A stretch of DNA of 64,000 nucleotides from Artocarpus heterophyllus (taxonomy: Eukaryota; Streptophyta; Magnoliopsida; Rosales; Moraceae): the NCBI GenBank assembly GCA_025403435.1, contig CM046350.1:32083346-32147345 (forward strand), given 5' to 3'. The notes beneath the pieces are model-generated. The model saw only the letters and a list, made by a program, of their open reading frames with translations. It was not told the DNA's origin and ran no database searches. Numbering within the stretch: position 1 is the first letter of the stretch; every line of letters begins with the position of its first letter. This document shows, in pieces, positions 57,344 to 64,000 of the stretch. The translations under genes were made by a program, and so were the position numbers.

Positions 57344-57653
57344 TTTTTTTTTTTTTTTTTGGATCACCAGTTTCCTTCAAACCTTTTCTTGGCTGGAGAT
57401 TCCCTGGCACTCAAGGAGAGTGCAAAGAAATTTCAGATGTGAGCGAGAAAAGATCTAACCCCATAGGCTGAAAAATCACCCACTCCTTTGCATTGTACAT
57501 AGGTCTAGAAGAAAAATAATCAGCAGCTGCAAGGAAGTTTCGTGTGTATGGCGACAAATTGTTTGTGGAAAAAGTGTCATCGCGGACTGAATTATATTCT
57601 CCTTTTTGATCAAGAATTTTCCACGCCCAAGGAGGGAGCTCTAAGAAAAACAT
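57344..57653 (-). pseudogene. Unrecognised 80-codon ORF followed by an A17 tract
   Basis: The minus strand from 57653 reads MFFLELPPWAWKILDQKGEY and includes PMYNAKEWVIFQPMGLDLF, ending at a TGA (57411-57413). About 50 bp further on the same strand is a run of 17 A (57344-57360). Composition is protein-like, but I recognise no family. It could be an exon or the 3' end of a processed (reverse-transcribed) gene copy. No upstream exons are visible. Confidence 0.3.
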
Positions 57654-58120
57654 GTATTGTGGTCCTAGATCCTTTTATTCTAATTTGGATCATTTACTTT
57701 TTACCTGTCTAATTATTATAATTGTACCTATTAAAAAGCTTGTAAATACAATACCAAACTATTTTTTATCATAAATTAAATTGTTAAAATAATAAAATTT
57801 ATTACTAAAATCGAAAAACATTTTCTACTGCAAGAGCTAGTGTATTGGGACCCACTACCAACTATTATATGGGTCGGCTAGCAAAGCTAAAAGGTCACGG
57901 CAAAATGTCTCCAATGTAATTATTGGTATATGGTACGACCCAATAGTATAAGGTTGTGCTTTCTGAAGACCAATCAGAAACCAGCGTATTCAATTATTTA
58001 TAAAATGTAGCAGGTATAGACCAATGTTTTCATTAGCAAATCAGATAGAACATTTATACTAAAGAAAATAGAAAGGAAAAGATATATGACTAAAATAAGA
58101 CACTGCATTTTTATATTTAG

Positions 58121-58252
58121 GTCTTCGTCAACGGCGTCCACCAGCTCTTTGGTGTTAGCCATTCTAGTCAGGAAAATACTTGTCAAGTCTCATTTACGCT
58201 TGAAGCAAGTAAACCCAGCAATTGCTCAGCAAACATTTAGGTTTCTGCCGAG
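58121..58252 (+). other. Candidate isolated exon
   Basis: It is flanked by an acceptor-like ttatatttAG and a strong plant donor ccgAG|GTACGTAA. It is 132 bp long; one frame is open throughout (LVLAILVRKILVKSHLRLKQ), and another reads VFVNGVHQLFGVSHSS before a stop at 58238. No neighbour exon is recognised, so this may be chance. Confidence 0.2.
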
Positions 58253-59246
58253 GTACGTAAATTTCTTTCCTAGTTTATTTACTACTTCATGTGAACGTGT
58301 AGACTTATTTAAGAAATTTGAACATATATACTCGAGTTCGTTTCTCATGTATATTCTAGCACTTTAACTAAAATAAAACTCGAGTCTAAGCTAAATTTTC
58401 TCTCCGATCTTTTATCTTTATTCATTTTCATTTACTTTTCCATTTATGTCGTAGAAGAAAGTTTTTCTTCTAATTAGTTCCTCATCTAAATAATAATAAA
58501 TCTAGTAATCACGTCTATTAAGACCCAAACCTCCATTAATTCTTCGAAAAATTATGTTTCCGCCTAGTTATACTCTCTGAATTTTCTGGCCACTGCTTCG
58601 TTTGTAGCATCGCATAATAGAATTTTTTTCCCCTAATTTATTCATCATAAGTTTGCTTTGACATCATTAAAGTGCTAGCAATATCTTTTTTTTTTTTTTA
58701 AGGAAACCAAACGATTTTTTTGTTTTTGTTATTGTTTCTTTTTTTTTATTTTCGTTTTTGTTTTTGTTTTTGTTTTTGTTTTTGTTTTTGTTTTCTTCAG
58801 ATCATGTGCTACCAGTTGCATGTTCATAGGATCTCATATGTGGATCCCACGTGTACTATGTGGGATTAGTGGACTTAAAATCCAAAAGCACTACTAACAA
58901 ATAATGGAGTTACTAACTACTATTTACGCAAATAATGAAATTTAATTAATTACTAGTCTGTTTTATGCCCCAAAACGTGAATGACTAAATATATAGAAAG
59001 TTTATTAAAATTTTTTAAAAAATTCAAAAATATATATAAGGAATAAAAAACCTAGCTACGAATAATTAAAAAAGTTTAGGCAGCTCAAGACATGTGATTT
59101 CATATTTCAAGAAAGCATTTGCAACATCAATCGTTTGATTTTAAATTCGCATATCTTCATCATTATATACATTAAAGCAAAGTTTGAATTCTTTTCAAAA
59201 TTACAATTTAAGTCCTTAAATATATTAAGGAAGAGGAGTGATAGAC
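58253..59246. other. AT-rich intergenic DNA
   Basis: Nothing recognised beyond the simple repeat at 58753-58794. Confidence 0.4.
58753..58794. repeat. (GTTTTT)n simple repeat
   Basis: About seven near-perfect 6-bp units within a longer T-rich tract that starts near 58686. Confidence 0.95.
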
Positions 59247-59388
59247 AAGATGTTTGAGAGAGTAGTTTGAACTATCAGTTTAAGTTTAAGAATAATAACA
59301 TATGAGAGCTTTATATTGTAGCATGTGAAAACTTTACACTATTTACAGTTTAAATTATTGATTTAAACTACTTTTTCAAACACACCCT
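59247..59388. mobile_element. MITE-like element M1
   Basis: Left end tgtttgagagagtagtttga (59251-59270) and right end, read inverted, tgtttgaaaaagtagtttaa form imperfect terminal inverted repeats of about 30 bp around a short A/T-rich core. There is no coding capacity. The TIR start resembles hAT-type MITEs, but target duplications are unclear. Confidence 0.55.
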
Positions 59389-60202
59389 AAGAATCTCTAC
59401 CAAAAACACCCATGAACTTTGTCTGCCAAATTGCTCAAGTTCACGAAAGCAGAAGTCGTTTGATTTTGAGCGTCAAAACTTTGAATCACTGTTTTCACTT
59501 TTTGGATCCCATCCCATCACATAATTTTAATGTCACGAATGTGTTCGGTAGGCTAAAAATAGGCTCGAAAGACTTCTTTTCAAAAATTGGATGAATGGAT
59601 TAACTATTGGCTAGTCAATGATCGCTGATCAATGGTCGTTGACCGATGTCCCAATGGTAGTTGATGGCAGGGGTGGGTACTATCTTGAAGATATCGACGC
59701 TAATAAAATATGCGAAACTTAAAATAAACAAAAACATATAAAATTTATAATGGTTCATTCTCAATAGAAAAGCTATGTTCATTTTCAACTACTACAAAAT
59801 AATTCACTGTGATAATGAAAAAGTTTTCAAAAGAAAAATTATACACCCTTTCTCCTTAGATTTTTCTCTTTCTATATTTTTCGAGTTATATAAATAAGCG
59901 CTAACATGTTCTATTTATAGGAGTACACAAAAGAAGTGGTCAATTTCCTAAAAATTAACGTTTGAATCGTGACCAAACATTGCGGCCTCAACTTCTCAAC
60001 ACCGAGACGCTAGCCTCTGTACATGTTTCAAAAATTCCTCTATCCAACGCCATGGATCCAAGTCCCAATGCCACAGCGTCGAGCTCTCTACCACTAATAC
60101 TAAAAAAACTCGTCTGTAGTGCCGTGCCATTGGTTTTTTAACAGTGCGGCGCTAATTGTTGTTATTGGAACCGACTTTTGTGTCTCTTTATTTATGACCC
60201 CT
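59389..60202. other. Intergenic DNA
   Basis: A short ORF (59412-59594) has no recognisable domain. The stretch 59690-60180 has LTR-like features (a TATA-like ttatataaataag near 59890), but no partner in the window. Confidence 0.35.
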
Positions 60203-60307
60203 CCAATAATATCATAATAAATCAATTAAAATGTCATGTCAATTGAAATATTATGTCATTAATCATGTCAAGATAAAATATTTTAATTGACATGACATGA
60301 TATTATT
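60203..60307. repeat. Fold-back (inverted) repeat
   Basis: Arms aataatatcat / atgatattatt and gtcatgtcaatt / aattgacatgac enclose about 40 bp. It would form a strong hairpin and could be a small MITE. Confidence 0.6.
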
Positions 60308-62092
60308 AGAAAGTACAATAGGGAATAAAAAATGACATAAGTTAAATCCGTTGCTGCTTACTTCTTTGTAAACTTTTGGTCTAGGGTGATAAATCTTAAG
60401 GTGTTAAATTAGGCTTTACATTTCTTAACAAGTTACACGGTAGTGAAACGGTTTCTTTGAACAGTATCTAATTTGCCTGAAAATGCATAAAAATTGAAGT
60501 GAACGGAGGCAATAGATGGGAACTTTTTCGATGATGACTTGGGAGGTGGTTGGCTGGGTTTTGTTCGAATCAAAGACAGGAAAACGATGACATGTTTTGC
60601 CAACAGATAGGAGGTCGGGTGACGCCAAAATCAAGCTTTGAAGCAGGAGGTGGCGTGGCGGTCTTCACTCTTCTTTTGGCGACCAACAACGAGTGAGATG
60701 GCACCACTCAGGTTGCTGAAAAGAGAGAGGAGTTCATATTTTTGTCACATGAGAAGAAGGGATTTGAATCAAGCAATGAAGCGTCTAGATGTCCAATTTA
60801 ATGACACTCCTTAAAATTTCCTTCTTGGACCACAAATATTCATGAAAACATTTACGTTCAAATGTCTAAAATTATAAACTTGGCCCAAAACATTAATGTT
60901 ATTTTCATACTAATCCCAAGGATTTTACAATGTTTTGCCTACTAAATATTTAAAAGTAGAATTAGATGTGCATGTAGTAAATCGATCCATCGTCATGGAA
61001 AAGTAACAAAGAACTTCTACGTCAAAAAGTTATAAGAAAGCATTCATTTCAAAAAAATACTTATAAATAAAACAATTAAAATATTTTTAACAAGGAGACT
61101 CTGCTGCTAGGAGAAAAATATGAAAAGAATGATTGATATCAAATACATAAAAAGGCCAATTCCATTAAAAACAAAAAAAAAAATCCTATTAAAGCGAAAA
61201 TATATACACCGTCTCATTAAAAAAAAAAAAAAAAACAATCATCTTCCTGTTTCCGGTCTTCAATAAATTTCATTTTTTTTATCAGTATTACAGCCAGTCT
61301 TAAAATTTAGAGGAAGTTGTAAGCACCCTTTATGATTCTGTTAGTGGTAGCTAATTAAAGTTGCAATTTATTAGCTTGCTGACTAGGACACTAAAAATAG
61401 CTATTTATTGTATTTGACCCTCAATATTCACTTTTAATGATCAAGCTAGGTACCTGAATGTTTTTAAATCATGTTTAGGATGGTCTAGATCGAATTATAC
61501 TAGGATAGAGGATCTCTAATGCAATGTTTAATTGATGTGTTAATAACTTATTTGATATTTGAGGGTAAAAAACACCATTCAATGCAATGCTATGTTTGCG
61601 CCAATTTTATAAGATACTAAATTTACAACAAATTTGTCATCAAGTATAGCACATGACACATTTGATATTTGATTTTTATTGGTTAATACATTGGCTTTTT
61701 CTCAACATTGTTCCATTTGAATTATTTTTATATTAAAAGTGTATTTTACAAGTTTTAAAACTTAACAATTATGATAAAAGATAAATATAGCATTAGAAGT
61801 AATATTATGCATTAAAACAGAAAATAATTTAGAACGTCAAATATGTTATGTTTACACTTTTTAATGACAAATATAAAATTTACATCAAAAGATGGTTTTT
61901 AGAATTAGATAGCTAAGATTAGATTGGATTAGCAAAATCCTATTATATGTTTGGTGAACTCTTAAATTAGAAGTCCTAAAAACAAAGAAATATATCAATA
62001 CTTAAAATTATGTGAAATGATAAGTGCTTTTTATACCAAGACTTGTTAACAAGATCAAAACATTAAACTTACTTAAACTAATAAAAATATAT
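60308..62092. other. Intergenic DNA
   Basis: A short minus-strand ORF (60425-60634) and the GC-richer stretch 60590-60720 show no known domain. A-runs lie near 61170-61190 and 61217-61234. No gene supported. Confidence 0.35.
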
Positions 62093-62238
62093 GGGGTTTG
62101 ATAATTGTGGTCTGGATCATTTTTTTAGTTGTAAATAGTATAAATTTTTATATGTTATAATAACAATAAAAAAATTATTATAATATAAACCTCTTACATG
62201 TTACAATAAAAATAGTTCTAACCATATTATCAAACCCT
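62093..62238. mobile_element. MITE-like element M3
   Basis: Left end ggggtttgataattgtggtc and right end, read inverted, agggtttgataatatggtta form about 20-bp terminal inverted repeats around an AT-rich palindromic core. It is non-coding. Confidence 0.6.
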
Positions 62239-62279
62239 CTAACAGTAGTCCACCAAAAATGCAAAAATCTAACATTTTT

Positions 62280-62870
62280 TTTAAAGCCATTAAGTTTCTT
62301 TTGCTCTAGGCCTTTCTTTGTCTCTGTACATGAACGACTAGGCCCCCTAGGCTTTTGCCTGCGACGAAGCAATACGGGTGGGAAGCTTTCGACGACGGAG
62401 AACATAAGCGGCAAAGCTGCAACTAGGTGGTGGTGCGTGAGGTTGGGCGAGCTGGTGCGGGCATATGGGGCTGGCGGGGCTCACGATTGATATAAGATCT
62501 AGGCTGAGGAGCAATAACCAAAAGAGATCTTGGGCCGAGAACGACCTCACATGGGAAATGGAAGGAAGATCTCCGCAGGAAGGGGCGAGAGATCTTCAAG
62601 GTAGGGGTTGGAGGGAAGGCATGATGGCGACCTTAAGCATCGGACCTAGGGGCGTGGGTGAGCGCAATGACAGTAGAGGCGAAATTGGGTTTCAAGACGG
62701 CAATGTGGGCGGAGGGTTGTGAGCTCTGCCATTGCGACGGGGTTGGCTTCTACGACAACAGTGGGGGCTGTGAGTTCCATCATCTACAGGTCGAGAAATT
62801 TTACAACCCTAAGTCCTTGGGACTATCCCCCAATCAATCCCATGGTTTTTGGATGATAACTTAACCCACA
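62280..62870. other. GC-richer segment, possible decayed gene or repeat
   Basis: It differs from its AT-rich surroundings and keeps overlapping open frames on both strands (62347-62550 -, 62465-62722 +, 62658-62864 +), none with a motif I recognise. Overlapping opposite frames in GC-rich DNA often mean no gene. Confidence 0.25.
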
Positions 62871-64000
62871 TACGGGGAATAAAAGTTTGATCAATGGTTA
62901 ACTTGTTCTGTCAATATTTGTTCCAAACATGGAATAAAGCCTAATCTTAGTCGGAATCTTGTGTGCCAAACACTCCCCTAAAGTACACAATTTTAGCCAA
63001 GTAAACCGTTTTTTAAGACCAAATTTAGCGATGGGGAAGGATTAGGTTTGGTCTGATATAAAATTCCTTAGGGATTTAGAAAACTGTGAGAAGGATGCCC
63101 CTATTTTTTTTGTTGTTTTAATTTAATTTGGAAGAAGTGTGTAAAGTCTTCCATTTGTTAGCAGCGTTTGTTTTTCTTTGTAAATATGCGAAGCCTAGAA
63201 GGATTGACATTTATTCTCTCTCTCTTAAGAAGCGTAAAAATCAAAACATTTAGTCTTTAGATAAATTGGTGGAGCTCAATGATTTACGAAAAAATGGGAT
63301 CAGTGACGATTCCGGAGGAAAAAGAAAAGCTTATACTCTTAATTTGTGCTTGAAGTGAGAGGGGTTTTAAGCGTATAAAATAGATCAGATTGGATTATGT
63401 ATTGATGTTTCTTACATCAAGTTTTTCTCTTCGAGTTTTACTGATAGAGGGTTTTAATCATGTCTTTCTTAACTTGTTGAATAGGAGAATAAATTATAGT
63501 TTTCATTCTGGTGGTTGTTTTCGGATATGGTTGCTTTTTCATTATTATTTTCTTATTTTGCAAGCCTTTTGTGGCTGGAATATTATATTTTTTTTTATTT
63601 TTTGTATTTTTTATTAATAAATTTGATTGATGGATTTGATAGAAAAAAAGTAATTACTTCACATGCCAATTTTAGTTTGAGTGTTTTACATAAATAATAA
63701 TAATAATAATAATAATAATATAGACATTCATTTGAAATCTATCATAACTAGAAAAAAACTTCGGCAAACTATAAATAAAAATAGAAAAAGGGCCAACCAC
63801 AAATAACCCCTTGGACATTGCTGGATAATGTGCAAGACACTACTGTAATAAAACGACGGGGTTATAAATTTTTGACCTACAACTTTTAAATTTGACCTTG
63901 CTCGACCTTAATATGTTTTTTTTTTCTTTTTTATTTTTTGAAACCTATATACGTTACTTTCCACAAGTTCACTCTCTCTCTTTATTTTTTGTACTATTTT
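62871..64000. other. AT-rich intergenic DNA
   Basis: Short Phe/Leu-rich ORFs near 63390-63697 reflect T-rich composition. No gene seen. Confidence 0.4.
63691..63721. repeat. (TAA)n microsatellite
   Basis: About ten uninterrupted TAA units. Confidence 0.95.

Noticed and set aside
63390..63697. Phe/Leu-rich ORFs suggesting membrane proteins
   Set aside because: They follow from T-rich sequence; no start context, splice sites or family match.
1..64000. Endogenous pararetrovirus, organellar insert or bacterial-type defence system
   Set aside because: All polymerase genes sit between LTRs with PBS or PPT; no movement protein, plastid gene, tRNA cluster or operon was seen.

Overview
The window is plant nuclear DNA. 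It holds LTR retrotransposons of lineages typical of seed plants: Ty1/copia elements primed by initiator tRNA-Met, a Ty3/gypsy element of chromovirus type, and two Ty3/gypsy elements of Tat type with an antisense ORF. No bacterial-type operon, rRNA, tRNA or CRISPR array was found. The species cannot be named from the sequence alone. About 55 of the 64 kb (1-49226 and 50370-56351) is retrotransposon; no intact host gene is visible.

Layout. Positions 1-49226 form one nest. Level 1 is copia element F (+ strand); the window starts inside its 5' LTR (1-410 and 41721-41804) and it ends with its 3' LTR at 47344-49226. Level 2 is a solo LTR of the same copia family, E (- strand), inserted in F's 5' LTR with an attta target duplication. 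Level 3 is chromovirus-like gypsy element G (- strand, 757-40200, duplication gtact), inserted in E. Level 4 is Tat-type gypsy element T1 (- strand, 3653-31606, duplication cactt), inserted at the RT/RNase H boundary of G, plus an unrelated solo LTR S (about 34144-35686) in the gag of G. Level 5 is copia element C1 (- strand, 11661-21300) in the protease of T1, and T2 (- strand, 21936-29479), a second member of the T1 family, in the gag of T1. After a 1.1-kb gap, copia deletion derivative H (50370-56351, + strand) splits a small palindromic element. From 56.4 kb to the end the DNA is AT-rich and low-copy-like, with MITE-like fold-backs, simple repeats and a few doubtful ORFs.

How the parts work. 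Each element once made a gag-pol polyprotein (capsid, protease, reverse transcriptase, RNase H, integrase), primed at the PBS inside its 5' LTR and at the PPT before its 3' LTR. All copies now carry nonsense codons, frameshifts or deletions. T1 and T2 also carry an opposite-strand ORF between integrase and 3' LTR. It has its own conserved TATA box and intron-like gaps and converges on the pol transcript.

Most unusual signal: the copia family (C1, F, H) carries a GC-rich near-palindrome (TTCGGCAGGCCGAA and variants) repeated with a 20-24 bp phase, both in the U3 part of the LTR and, in 7-8 units, in the leader between PBS and gag. Copy number differs between the two LTRs of one element.
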